Assembly: GCF_014204945.1 (NCBI RefSeq)
Contig: NZ_JACHMN010000003.1
Coordinates: 2,542,001-2,606,000, forward strand
Length of the DNA: 64,000 nt
Reading direction: 5' to 3'
DNA from: Allocatelliglobosispora scoriae
GTDB lineage: Bacteria; Actinomycetota; Actinomycetes; Mycobacteriales; Micromonosporaceae
Part shown: positions 35,505 through 43,900 of the stretch, piece by piece
How the letters are laid out: every line of letters begins with the position of its first letter
Position numbering within the stretch: the stretch's first letter is position 1
Program-made: the position numbers and the translations under genes
Notes under the pieces: model-generated
What the model saw: the letters and a program-made list of their open reading frames with translations, nothing else
The model's database searches: none
Told to the model about the DNA's origin: nothing

Positions 35505-36944
35505 ATGACGATCATGATTGAAGGCACCTGGATCGGCCGGACACCCGCCGGCACCGTCATCGCCCGGCCCGCCGGTGACCACCTCGCCGTCGACCGCCCC
35601 GCGCTGGGCGAGTTCCGCCAGGCCTACCCGCTGCGGCTCGACGACGGGGCGCCGGTCGTCGACGGGGTGACCCTGACCCGGATGGCCGACGCCGCCGACG
35701 CCGTCACCGCAGCCTGCGGGTGGTACGGCAGGGATCGCGACATCCTGCTGGCCCAGGTCGCCGAGGCCTACTGGGGCGAGCCGATGGTCCTGGTCGGCGC
35801 GGGCAGCTGGGCGCAGCGGGCATATCCGGTGGCGCCGGACCGGCTGCTCGCCGACGACGGCACCGAGATCGTCCTGCAGGACGGCACGCTGGGGCTGCCG
35901 ACGGGGCCGATCGCCCGGGCGCTGCGCGAGGAGCGGGTCGCCTTCACCGCCGGTGCCGCGGAGCTGGCCGGCACGGTGGTCTGGCCGGACGGACCGGGGC
36001 CGCACCCGGCCGCCGTCTTCGTGCACGGCGCCGCCGGCGGGCAGCGCGACTTCTGCCGCCTGTTCGTCGCGCCGCTGCTCGCCGCGGGGGTCGCCGTCCT
36101 GATCTATGACAAGCCCGGGCACGGCGCCTCCGGCGGACCGGCCGATCCCTCCATCTACGACCAGGCCGATGCCGCCTCGGCCGCGCTGGACCACCTGCTG
36201 ACGATGCCGCAGGTGGACCCGGCGCGGGTCGGGCTCAGCGGGTTCAGCAACGGCATGTGGTCCGTGCCGATCGTCGCGGCGAGGCGCGCTGACGTCGCCT
36301 TCGTCGTGGGGGCCGGGTCGCCCGGGGTGTCGATGGCCGCGTCCGAGGTGCACCGCCGCACCAAGACCCTGCGCGACGCCGGTGTCTCCGAGGCGACGGC
36401 GGCAGCCGCCGGGCGGGCCTGGGCCAACCTGTTCGCCATCGTCGCCGCGGGTCAGTCCACGTCGGAGACGTTGGGCGGCCTGGAGGAGGCGCTCGCCGCA
36501 CTCGGCGCCGCCACCGACCTCGACCGTTACGAGGTGCCGGTCTTCGCGCAGGACAACCCGATGCTCTCGCCGATCCCGCCGCTGATGCCCGCGTCGGACC
36601 TGGCCGCCATGGCGAGCGCCGCGCACGATCCCCAGCTCGGCCACGACCCGGCGGCCGACTACCGCGCCATCGGCTGCCCGGTGTTCCTGCAGTACGGCTC
36701 CGACGACACCAGCGTGCCCGTGGACGAGTCGGTCGCGCGGATCGAGCAGGCCTGCCACGAAGCGGGCGTACCCGCCTGGATCGAGGTCTATCCGGGGTTG
36801 GAGCACATGCTCAACGTGCTGCCGGGCGGGGTCACCGGACTGTCCCGTGAGGACGTCATGTACCAGTTCCACGGCTTCAGCTTCGGTCCCGACCTGACGG
36901 CCTGGCTGCGGCAGCTGCTAGGGCTGGGCGCCCCGGCCGCGTAG
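35505..36944 (+). CDS. Alpha/beta hydrolase (dienelactone hydrolase/S9-like)
   Basis: The 479-residue product has a divergent N-terminal half of about 145 residues and a C-terminal alpha/beta-hydrolase fold. Visible elements are the oxyanion strand (AAVFVHGAAGG), nucleophile elbow G-F-S-N-G (VGLSGFSNGMW), acid region (FLQYGSDDTSVPV) and His in GLEHMLNV. Substrate unknown; no signal peptide. ATGs at 35505 and 35514 are both possible and neither has a strong ribosome site. Its 3' end overlaps the convergent TetR gene by 27 bp. Confidence 0.82.
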   Translation: MTIMIEGTWIGRTPAGTVIARPAGDHLAVDRPALGEFRQAYPLRLDDGAPVVDGVTLTRMADAADAVTAACGWYGRDRDILLAQVAEAYWGEPMVLVGAGSWAQRAYPVAPDRLLADDGTEIVLQDGTLGLPTGPIARALREERVAFTAGAAELAGTVVWPDGPGPHPAAVFVHGAAGGQRDFCRLFVAPLLAAGVAVLIYDKPGHGASGGPADPSIYDQADAASAALDHLLTMPQVDPARVGLSGFSNGMWSVPIVAARRADVAFVVGAGSPGVSMAASEVHRRTKTLRDAGVSEATAAAAGRAWANLFAIVAAGQSTSETLGGLEEALAALGAATDLDRYEVPVFAQDNPMLSPIPPLMPASDLAAMASAAHDPQLGHDPAADYRAIGCPVFLQYGSDDTSVPVDESVARIEQACHEAGVPAWIEVYPGLEHMLNVLPGGVTGLSREDVMYQFHGFSFGPDLTAWLRQLLGLGAPAA

Positions 36945-37520
36945 CAGCGGCAGGTAAACCTCGTCGATGATCTCGACGAGCACGTCGTCGGAGACCGTGG
37001 GCGTGCCGCGCGCCACGTACTCGTTGCGCAGCAGGGCGATGGGGACCGTGGCGACCCTCGGGTGCAGGGCTTCGGGGCGGAGCTCCCCCCGGGCCACGGC
37101 CCGGCCCAGCACCGTCAGCCACATGCCGGACCCGGCGTCGCCGGCCCGTTCCTGGATGAGCGTCAGGAGCTCGGGGTCGTCGGCGACGCCGGCCAGCAGG
37201 CTGCGCAGGATCGCACCGATGGGCGAGGTCCAGGTGCTGTTGGCGAGGCGGAGCAGGGCCAGCGTGTCGCCGCGCAGGTCACCGGTGTCCGGCGGCTGCG
37301 CGGTGGCGACCGCCAGCTGCCGGTACGCCGCCACGGCGAGCGCGGCCCGGTGCGGCCAGCGGCGGTAGATCGCGTTCTTGTTGGTCCCGGCGCGCTGGGC
37401 GACCCGGTCGATCGTCAGGCCCGCGTAGCCCGATTCGACCAGCTCGTCTGCCGCCGCCCGCAGGATCGCCTGCTCCAGCGCCGCCCCGCGCCGCCTCGTC
37501 GGTGCCGCCTCGCCAACCAT
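36918..37520 (-). CDS. TetR-family transcriptional regulator
   Basis: The product of about 200 residues has an N-terminal TetR helix-turn-helix (LTIDRVAQRAGTNKNAIYRR) and a helical ligand/dimer domain ending EIIDEVYLPLL. ATG 37520 is preferred over GTG 37526 because GGGAG sits about 6 nt before the ATG but touches the GTG. It is divergent from the TIM-barrel gene, and the space between holds two matching palindromes (37538-37552 and 37592-37606), the expected layout for a repressor controlling itself and its neighbour. Confidence 0.92.
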   Translation of the reverse strand: MVGEAAPTRRRGAALEQAILRAAADELVESGYAGLTIDRVAQRAGTNKNAIYRRWPHRAALAVAAYRQLAVATAQPPDTGDLRGDTLALLRLANSTWTSPIGAILRSLLAGVADDPELLTLIQERAGDAGSGMWLTVLGRAVARGELRPEALHPRVATVPIALLRNEYVARGTPTVSDDVLVEIIDEVYLPLLRGRGAQP

Positions 37521-37537
37521 CCGCACTCCCTGATGCC

Positions 37538-37552
37538 GGTACGTGCCGTACC
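37538..37552. promoter_or_regulatory. TetR operator candidate, site 1
   Basis: GGTACG-TGC-CGTACC is a perfect palindrome with 3-nt spacer, followed by TTA. It overlaps a TAAGGT -10-like box of the tetR gene. It matches site 2 at every position except its central three bases. Confidence 0.7.
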
Positions 37553-37565
37553 TTATCGCACCGCC

Positions 37566-37594
37566 TTGTGCGAGCGGCGATCTCGTCTTAGGGT
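37566..37594 (+). promoter_or_regulatory. Predicted promoter of the TIM-barrel gene
   Basis: TTGTGC (37566-37571), 17-nt spacer, TAGGGT (37589-37594). The -10 overlaps the start of operator site 2, so a bound repressor would block it. Confidence 0.5.
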
Positions 37595-37606
37595 ACGTCT
37601 AGTACC
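37592..37606. promoter_or_regulatory. TetR operator candidate, site 2
   Basis: GGTAC-GTCTA-GTACC, also followed by TTA. With site 1 it forms an 18-bp repeat GGTACGTNNNGTACCTTA whose starts are 54 bp apart, about five helical turns. Confidence 0.7.
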
Positions 37607-37623
37607 TTAATGAGAGGCGCATC

Positions 37624-38646
37624 ATGCGAGCCAAGGGCATCACCTACGACACCGGCTTCATCCCGACCGGGCGGACGGGGCTCAGCACCCACGAGCCGTT
37701 CGACCCGGCGATCGTCGAGCGCGAGATGCGCATCATCCGCGACGACCTGCACTGCGCGGCCGTCCGCATCACCGGCGGTGACCCCGAGCGGCTGGAGCTC
37801 ACCGCCGGGTTCGCCGCCGACGCCGGCCTCGAAGTGTGGTTCTCGCCGTTCACCTGCGACCTCACCACCGACGACCTGCTCGATCTCCTCGCCGACTGCG
37901 CCGACCGGGCCGAACGGCTGCGCCGCCGGGGCGCCGAGGTCGTCTTCGTCACCGGTGGCGAGCTGACACTGTGCACGATCGGGTTCCTGCCCGGTGCCAC
38001 GATCCACGACCGGCTCGCCCTGCTCCAGCAGCCGCACCTGGTGCGCGAGGCGATGGCCGGGGTCCCCGCCCGCCTCAACGACTTCCTCGGCCGGGCCGTC
38101 CGGGTGGTCCGGGACCGGTTCGGCGGTCCGGTCACCTATGCCGCGCTGCCGACCGAGCGGGTCGACTGGACGCCCTTCGACTTCGTCGCCGCCGACGCCT
38201 ACCGATCGATCGAGGTCGCCGACGGCTACGCCGACGCCATCCGCACCCTCGTCGCGCAGGGAAAGCCCGTCGCCGTCACCGAGTTCGGATGCACCACCCA
38301 TGCCGGTGCGGCGGACCTCGGCGGACGCGGCGGCTTCATGGTCGAGTGGCTCAGCGTCAGCGAGGGCCGGCTCGTGGCCCCCTATCTCCGCGACGAGACC
38401 GAACAGGTCGGCTACCTGCGGGAACTGCTGGAGATCTTCACCGCCGAGGGTGTCGACACCGCGTTCTGGTGCACCTTCTCCTGCCACCACCTGCCGCACC
38501 GCGCCGACCCCGCCGAGGACCTCGACCTCGCCTCCTACGGGGTGGTCAAGGTCCTCGAAGGACGCACCGGCGAGGCCTATCCCGGGATGCCGTGGGAGCC
38601 GAAGGCCGCCTTCGCGGCCATGGCCGAGGCCTACCGGACCGCCTAG
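37624..38646 (+). CDS. TIM-barrel glycoside-hydrolase-like protein
   Basis: The 340-residue product looks like a (beta/alpha)8 barrel: GLEVWFSPF and EVVFVTGGELTL strands, FDFVAADAYRS, then GKPVAVTEFGCTTHAGA, with Glu in the place of a family nucleophile (VTEFG). Related actinobacterial proteins are often labelled 'abortive infection protein'; the fold looks like a glycosidase and I see no direct support for a phage role. No signal peptide. GAGAGG lies 6 nt before the ATG. Expression should be governed by the divergent TetR. The stop overlaps that of the lectin gene (CTAG). Confidence 0.7.
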   Translation: MRAKGITYDTGFIPTGRTGLSTHEPFDPAIVEREMRIIRDDLHCAAVRITGGDPERLELTAGFAADAGLEVWFSPFTCDLTTDDLLDLLADCADRAERLRRRGAEVVFVTGGELTLCTIGFLPGATIHDRLALLQQPHLVREAMAGVPARLNDFLGRAVRVVRDRFGGPVTYAALPTERVDWTPFDFVAADAYRSIEVADGYADAIRTLVAQGKPVAVTEFGCTTHAGAADLGGRGGFMVEWLSVSEGRLVAPYLRDETEQVGYLRELLEIFTAEGVDTAFWCTFSCHHLPHRADPAEDLDLASYGVVKVLEGRTGEAYPGMPWEPKAAFAAMAEAYRTA

Positions 38647-39761
38647 GCGGCCACCGCGAGGTGCCACGCGGTCAGCTCCACCGCACCGGCGGTCCCGGTC
38701 GCGGCGGCGACGAAACCGGCATGCGCGGGCCCCTTCCCCAGCACGGCGGCGAGCCCGACCGTCGCGGTCAGCAGCGCCTCGGCGGGCTTCTGCGCCCCCG
38801 CCGAGACGAAGACCCGCAGGCTCCGGCTCCCCGCCAGGTAGTCGACCCACACCACCACCGAACTGCCGCCCAGGTCCGCGTCCGGGCGGGCGCGGGCGAG
38901 CACGGTCGCCCGCCGGGCCGCGTCGACGGTGCTCACGCTCACCTCGCCCGCCCGCAGCTCGACCTGCAACCGGGGGCCGAGCGCCGCCAGCGCGCTCCCC
39001 GCCGTCGCGACAGGCCTGGTGTGCAGGACGAACGCGACCGATGAGGCCGGATCGGTCGCGGCGTAACGGAAGGCGGTGTTCATCGACGAAGCCGGGTTGA
39101 TCGCGAACGCCGACCACACCGCGCCGGTCTCCTTCGCGGTGCCGACCAGGCGGATCGTGGTCCCGGTCGGTGCCGCCGCCCCGGTCACGGCGAGCCCGGT
39201 CGGGTCGGCGAAGGTGGCGTAGCCGATCGGGACACCGGGCAGCGGCACCGCCGACGGCGGCGGCCCGGCGGCGGTCGCGGTGGTGCTCGGCCGCACGGGC
39301 GGCGGGCCCGCGGCGATCAGGTCCGGCACCCTCGTCACGATCAGCCACGCGGCGGCGGCGGTCACGGCCAGGACCGCGACCGGCGAGAGCCACCGCCACG
39401 ACATCGGCCGTCGCGGCCGCCGCACCCGGACAACCTCCGGGGGTACGCCCACCGGCGCCGACGGCTGCGCCACGGGCCTGGTCGACGGCGCGGCAACGGC
39501 GGGTACGGGCGAGGCGGGCCGGGAGAGGGGGAGCGTGACGGTCGTCGTACCCGGCGATGGTTGGCGCTCCGGGACCGGCGCGACCGGCGCGACTGCCGGG
39601 ACCGGCCTGCCGTCGGGGGCGCCCGGCGGTCGCTCCTCGACCGGCGGCGATGGTTCGGGGCCCACCTGGTCCGGCGCGTCGCGGGGAGCCTGGAACCAGA
39701 CCGAGCGCAGCGGCCAGAGCTCCTCGGAGTCCGATGAGGACGGAGAGGCCGATCGCGCCAT
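38643..39761 (-). CDS. Single-pass membrane protein with L-type (legume-like) lectin domain
   Basis: The 372-residue product has a Pro-rich cytosolic N-terminus (about 120 residues), one membrane helix (WLSPVAVLAVTAAAAWLIV), a Pro/Thr stalk and a C-terminal domain with the L-type lectin pattern: SAFAINPASSMNTAFRYA, SVAFVLHT, WVDYLAGSRSLRVFVS, and HAGFVAAATGTAGAVELTAW. L-type lectins bind glycans; bacterial examples are surface proteins. RBS CAGGAG. It is divergent from the golvesin-like gene at 39892 across a palindrome-bearing spacer, so the two surface proteins may be co-regulated. Confidence 0.72.
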   Translation of the reverse strand: MARSASPSSSDSEELWPLRSVWFQAPRDAPDQVGPEPSPPVEERPPGAPDGRPVPAVAPVAPVPERQPSPGTTTVTLPLSRPASPVPAVAAPSTRPVAQPSAPVGVPPEVVRVRRPRRPMSWRWLSPVAVLAVTAAAAWLIVTRVPDLIAAGPPPVRPSTTATAAGPPPSAVPLPGVPIGYATFADPTGLAVTGAAAPTGTTIRLVGTAKETGAVWSAFAINPASSMNTAFRYAATDPASSVAFVLHTRPVATAGSALAALGPRLQVELRAGEVSVSTVDAARRATVLARARPDADLGGSSVVVWVDYLAGSRSLRVFVSAGAQKPAEALLTATVGLAAVLGKGPAHAGFVAAATGTAGAVELTAWHLAVAA

Positions 39762-39821
39762 GGACGGCTCCTGTCTAGCGATGCCCGACTGCTACCGACA
39801 TTACGCAGCAGCGTCCGGCAA

Positions 39822-39842
39822 GGTTCACCGCGACGGTGAACC
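39822..39842. promoter_or_regulatory. Perfect 21-bp palindrome in a divergent promoter region
   Basis: GGTTCACCG-CGA-CGGTGAACC, 9-bp perfect arms, sits between the divergent lectin and golvesin-like genes (starts 39761 and 39892). Probably a regulator site; as RNA it could also be a hairpin in the leader of the plus-strand gene. Confidence 0.5.
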
Positions 39843-39891
39843 CGTGCCCCCGCCGATCCGTAGTGGTCGGAGACGGAGGAAGGTCTTGCAG

Positions 39892-40830
39892 ATGAGCGAT
39901 GACGATCGGCGCAGGTCAGGGTCGCAGGAGTTCGACGAGGGCTGGGCCGAGCCGGGCGAGGAGCCGGGCCTGTGGCGGCGGGTCACCCGCGACGGGATCC
40001 AGCGCGTCTCCACCCGGTGGATGATCGTGCTGTGCGCCACGGTGCTGGTCATCCTCACCGGCGTGGTGCTCGGCAACCAGGCGCGGCAGGACGCGAGGAC
40101 GCCGCAGGGCATGGCGGTGACCGACCAGCCGCTCGCGGACCTGGGGATCGAGTTCTCGCCCATCGCGGCCGACCCGACCGCCGTGGTCGCCGTCACCGAC
40201 AGCCCGGCTCCCGGCGCCACGTCGCCCGCACCGGTCACGCCGACCTCCGCCGCGGCCAAGCCCTCGCCCGCGGTGTCGCCCTCGGCCAGGCCGCCGTCGC
40301 CGAAGCCGTCCCCGGCACCGCCGAAGGTGACGTTCCAGGCGGTGGGCGGCTACGGCTGCTCGACGGCGAACACCGGCTACTACGCGCACGACCGCGACCC
40401 GGGGGCGGGCTGGGGGGCCTCGGACCACGGCGGTTGGGGCTCCAACGGCTGCTCGGGGACGTTCGACTCGATGCCGATGTCGGGCAGCGACACCGTCGAG
40501 GACCCGACCCAGTACGCCGACTGGTCCTTCACCGTGGGATCCGCCAGCAGGAGTTGCGACCTGTCGACCTACGTGCCGGTCTACGGCGGGGACGCCAAAC
40601 GGGCCGGGGGCAATCCCGCCCAGTACCGCGTCGGCGACGGCCAGGGCTCCTCGTCGAAGGGGACCTTCACGGTCGACCAGCCCGCCAACGGAGGGCGGTG
40701 GATCTCCATCAAGACCTACCCGGTCAGCGGGGGGAAGCTGTGGATCCGCGTCCTGAACCGGGGGATCGACTGGGGCGCCCGCGAGGGCTACCGGATCGGG
40801 CTCGCCCAGTTCAAGGTCGTCTGCCACTGA
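39892..40830 (+). CDS. Membrane-anchored golvesin-like extracellular protein (paralogue of 22550)
   Basis: The 312-residue product has an acidic cytosolic N-terminus (DEGWAEPGEEPGLW), one membrane helix (WMIVLCATVLVILTGVVLG), a Pro/Ser stalk (PSPAVSPSARPPSPKPSPAP) and a Cys-containing beta domain with QYRVGDGQGSSSKGTFTVDQ and GGKLWIRVLNRG, clearly related to the protein at 22550-23386. Related domains are found in golvesin and polysaccharide lyases. GGAGGAAGG precedes ATG 39892. Role at the cell surface inferred. Confidence 0.72.
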   Translation: MSDDDRRRSGSQEFDEGWAEPGEEPGLWRRVTRDGIQRVSTRWMIVLCATVLVILTGVVLGNQARQDARTPQGMAVTDQPLADLGIEFSPIAADPTAVVAVTDSPAPGATSPAPVTPTSAAAKPSPAVSPSARPPSPKPSPAPPKVTFQAVGGYGCSTANTGYYAHDRDPGAGWGASDHGGWGSNGCSGTFDSMPMSGSDTVEDPTQYADWSFTVGSASRSCDLSTYVPVYGGDAKRAGGNPAQYRVGDGQGSSSKGTFTVDQPANGGRWISIKTYPVSGGKLWIRVLNRGIDWGAREGYRIGLAQFKVVCH

Positions 40831-40874
40831 CCGGGTCGGCGGATCAGTCCGATCGGACCCGCGTAAAGCTTGAA

Positions 40875-40910
40875 GATTGTCGATGATCGGCGAGTTGAGA
40901 GGATTGTCGA
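40875..40910 (+). repeat. Two direct GATTGTCGA copies upstream of the NACHT gene
   Basis: Identical 9-mers at 40875-40883 and 40902-40910, 27 bp apart, in the AT-richest part of the 131-bp gap before ATG 40962. Possible regulator half-sites. No convincing promoter hexamers were seen; the gap also holds a perfect TCCGATCGGA palindrome at 40848-40857. Confidence 0.3.
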
Positions 40911-40961
40911 AAACCTGGGATCATGACCCTCCGGTGCGGAGTGAACGGATTGCGGTGAGGC

Positions 40962-43900
40962 ATGCGGGGGGCACTCCGGCGGCGGCTCTGGCTGCTCGCG
41001 GCGCTGTTCGTCGCGCTGGTCTCGGCGGGCGCCCTGGCCTGGTGGACCCTGTTCCTGAGCGGGCAGGACCGCGCCGCCGCCGACAACTGGTCGAGCATCG
41101 CCTCCGCTCCGGCGGCCTTCGCCAGCCTCCTGCTGGGCGTGCTGGCGATCATGGTGCGACAGGGACTGCGTTCGGGCCGGACCGATGAGCCGTCACCGGT
41201 CGAGGCGCTCCGCGACCTCGTTCGCGTGGCCTGGGCGGCCGAGGTGGTGTCCCAGCAGGTCTTCCTGCCGCGCCCGCTGCGGCTGCGCTGGCGATCGGCG
41301 ACAGCGCCCGGCGTCCAGGCGGGCATCGCCGCGCCGTCCGACTCGGGTGACGGCGCGGTCAGCGGCTCGCTCGGCCCCGAGCCGGACCTCGGCCGGCAGG
41401 CGGCCTGGCAGCTCGTGCGCGCCTTCGAGGACGGGGGACTGCGGCAGCTGGTCGTGCTCGGCGAGGCCGGTGCCGGCAAGAGCACCCTGGCGCACCTGTT
41501 CGTGGTCGCCTCCGTGGCCGACGCCGGAGCCGACTCGGCCGTCGCGGTGCTGCTGCCGATAGCGGCGTGGGTGCCGGCCGAGTCCGATGGCCGGGGCCTG
41601 GGCGACACCATCGAGGAGTGGATCGCGGCACGGATCCGCGACGACCATCCGCAGATCACCCCCGATCAAGCCGACTGGCTGGTCCGGCACCACCAGGTCA
41701 TCGCGGTCCTGGACGGGCTGGACGAGCTGCCGGTGCCGCTGCAGGGCAGGGCGCTGGGCCACCTGGAGCGGGCCGCCGCCGCCGGGCTGCGCATGGTGGT
41801 GACGTGCCGCAGCCAGGAGTACGCCGCGATCGTCGCGGCCGTGGGCGTCCTGCCGCAGGCGGTGATCGTCGAGGTCGAGCCGGTGTCGCTCGACGACGCC
41901 GTCGCCTACCTCACCGAGCGCGAGGCCGTCGGCAGTTCCCGGTGGCAGGCGCTGACCGCGACGATGACCGCCGATCCCGGCGGAGCGCTGGCCCAGGCCC
42001 TCTCCACCCCGCTGATGATCTCGCTGACCAGGCAGGTCTATCAGCGGCCCGGCACCGATCCCGGCGAACTGGCCGCGCTGAGCACCGGGAACGAGATCCA
42101 CCAGCGGATCCTGGGCAGGTTCCTCCCGGCCGTCTACGGCGACCGCTCGCCGGTGGTCGCGAGGTGGCTCGCCCACCTGGTCCCGCGGTTGCAGGCCTTT
42201 CCGCGAGATCCCCACCTGGCCTGGTGGCGGCTGGCGAAATCGTTGCCCAAACCGCTGCTCGCCATCCTGGTGGCGGTGCAGATGCTGGTCCTGAGCATGC
42301 TGCTGTGCTTCGGCATCGACGCGGCTTTCACCGCCACCCCCGAACCGGGGTCGGCGCTGCTGGCCGGAGCCGTCTACGGCACGCTCCTCGGACTCGTCGC
42401 CGGGCTGCAGACGGCCCGCGCGGTGCATGCTCAGGACGAGCCGCCGCGGCGGCTGCCGCGCCTGCGGGCCGGCCTGCGAGCGGTCCGGGACGTCTACTTC
42501 GTCGCCGGTGCGCTGTCGGTGATCAGTGCGCTGGTGCTGCTCGTCGGGCTCTGGCTGGATGAGGACTACGCGCGCCAGGCGAGCATCTCCATCGCCTATC
42601 TCCTCAGCGGACCCGGACATGTGGACCGCGATGTCGTCCTGTCCATCCTGCTCACCGTGATCGGTGTGATCACGGTGCTGATGACGGCGAGCTGGCTCGG
42701 CGGCGGCCAGCCGGGCATCCCGCACCGCACCGCACCCCGGCTGCGCAGCCTGCCCCGGCAACTCGCCGCCGGACTGGGGATCGGACTGCTGCTGGGGCTG
42801 CCGTGGGCCGCGGCAGGCGAGCTCACCGCCGCCGGTGTGATCAACGTGTTCGAGGCGGACGTCGGTCGGGGAGTCGCCGCCGGAGCCGCCGTCTACGTCG
42901 GAATCCTGGTCGGGCTGGTGCGGTGGCTGCGAGCTCCGGTGCCGCCGCAGGAGCTCCTCACCCCGGACGCCGCCCTGCGCAGCGACCGGACCGCACTGCT
43001 GCTCGCCACCGTCGGCGGGGCCGCCACCGCCGCCCTGATCACCGCGGCCATGTACCGCATCTACGGCGGATCATGGAGCCACCCCGCTGCGTGTCTCCTC
43101 GTCGGAGCGGCGAGCGGGCTGCTCGTCTTCTACGGCTCCGGCTCGGCCTGGCTCGCCTTCACCACCGCGCGGATCTGGCTGGCGGTGTGCCGACGCCTGC
43201 CCGCACGCCTGCCGAGGTTCCTGCGGCACGCCCACGCCGCGGGGGTCCTGCGCCATGCCGGAGCGTTCTACCAGGTCCGACACGAGCTGATCCGTGCCTA
43301 CCTGCCCGTCGAGAGCCGGTCCGCTCGATCGGACCGCTCCGCATCACGGCTGCGCAGCGCCCTGTCCGCCGGTGCCGTACGCAGATGGGCACCGCTGATC
43401 GCCGGTGCGGTGGCGCTGAGCATGCTGCCGGTGACGGCCATCGGCATCGACCCGCGACCGGGCACCGGAGTCCTCCGCCTGCTCGTCAGCGGCGGCACCG
43501 CGGCGGGACTGCAGTCGATCCTCCGAGACGCGGATCTGGCCACCGGCGTACACGTGGTGGTCAGCGAACTCAGCACCGTCGGCATCGCCGAGTCGGTCGC
43601 CAGCGGCGACATCGGGCGCTACGACGCGCTGCTCGTCGCCTCCCGGCACGCCTTCACCCCGCCGTCCCTGGCCCAGGCGCCGTCGGTGTCCACAGCCAGA
43701 TCGCCGATCGTCGTCGGGGTCCGCCCCGCGGTGGCGGCACGGTTGGGCTGGAATGCGAAGACCCCCACCTGGTCCGAGATCGGTGCCGCGATGGCGGACG
43801 GCAGCCTCGCCCTGGGGATGTCCAATCCGAGCACGTCCCTCGAGGGGACGCTGAGCCTGGCCTCGGTCGCCGCGCCGGCGGGCGGGACGGCCGTCACCGC

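Noticed and set aside
37624-38646. Annotation of the TIM-barrel protein as an abortive-infection gene
   Set aside because: The sequence shows a glycosidase-like barrel and TetR control; no defence neighbour or motif supports a phage role.
40848-40857. TCCGATCGGA palindrome as a terminator after the golvesin-like gene
   Set aside because: A 10-bp palindrome without a loop cannot form a hairpin terminator; it might be a protein site but nothing supports this.
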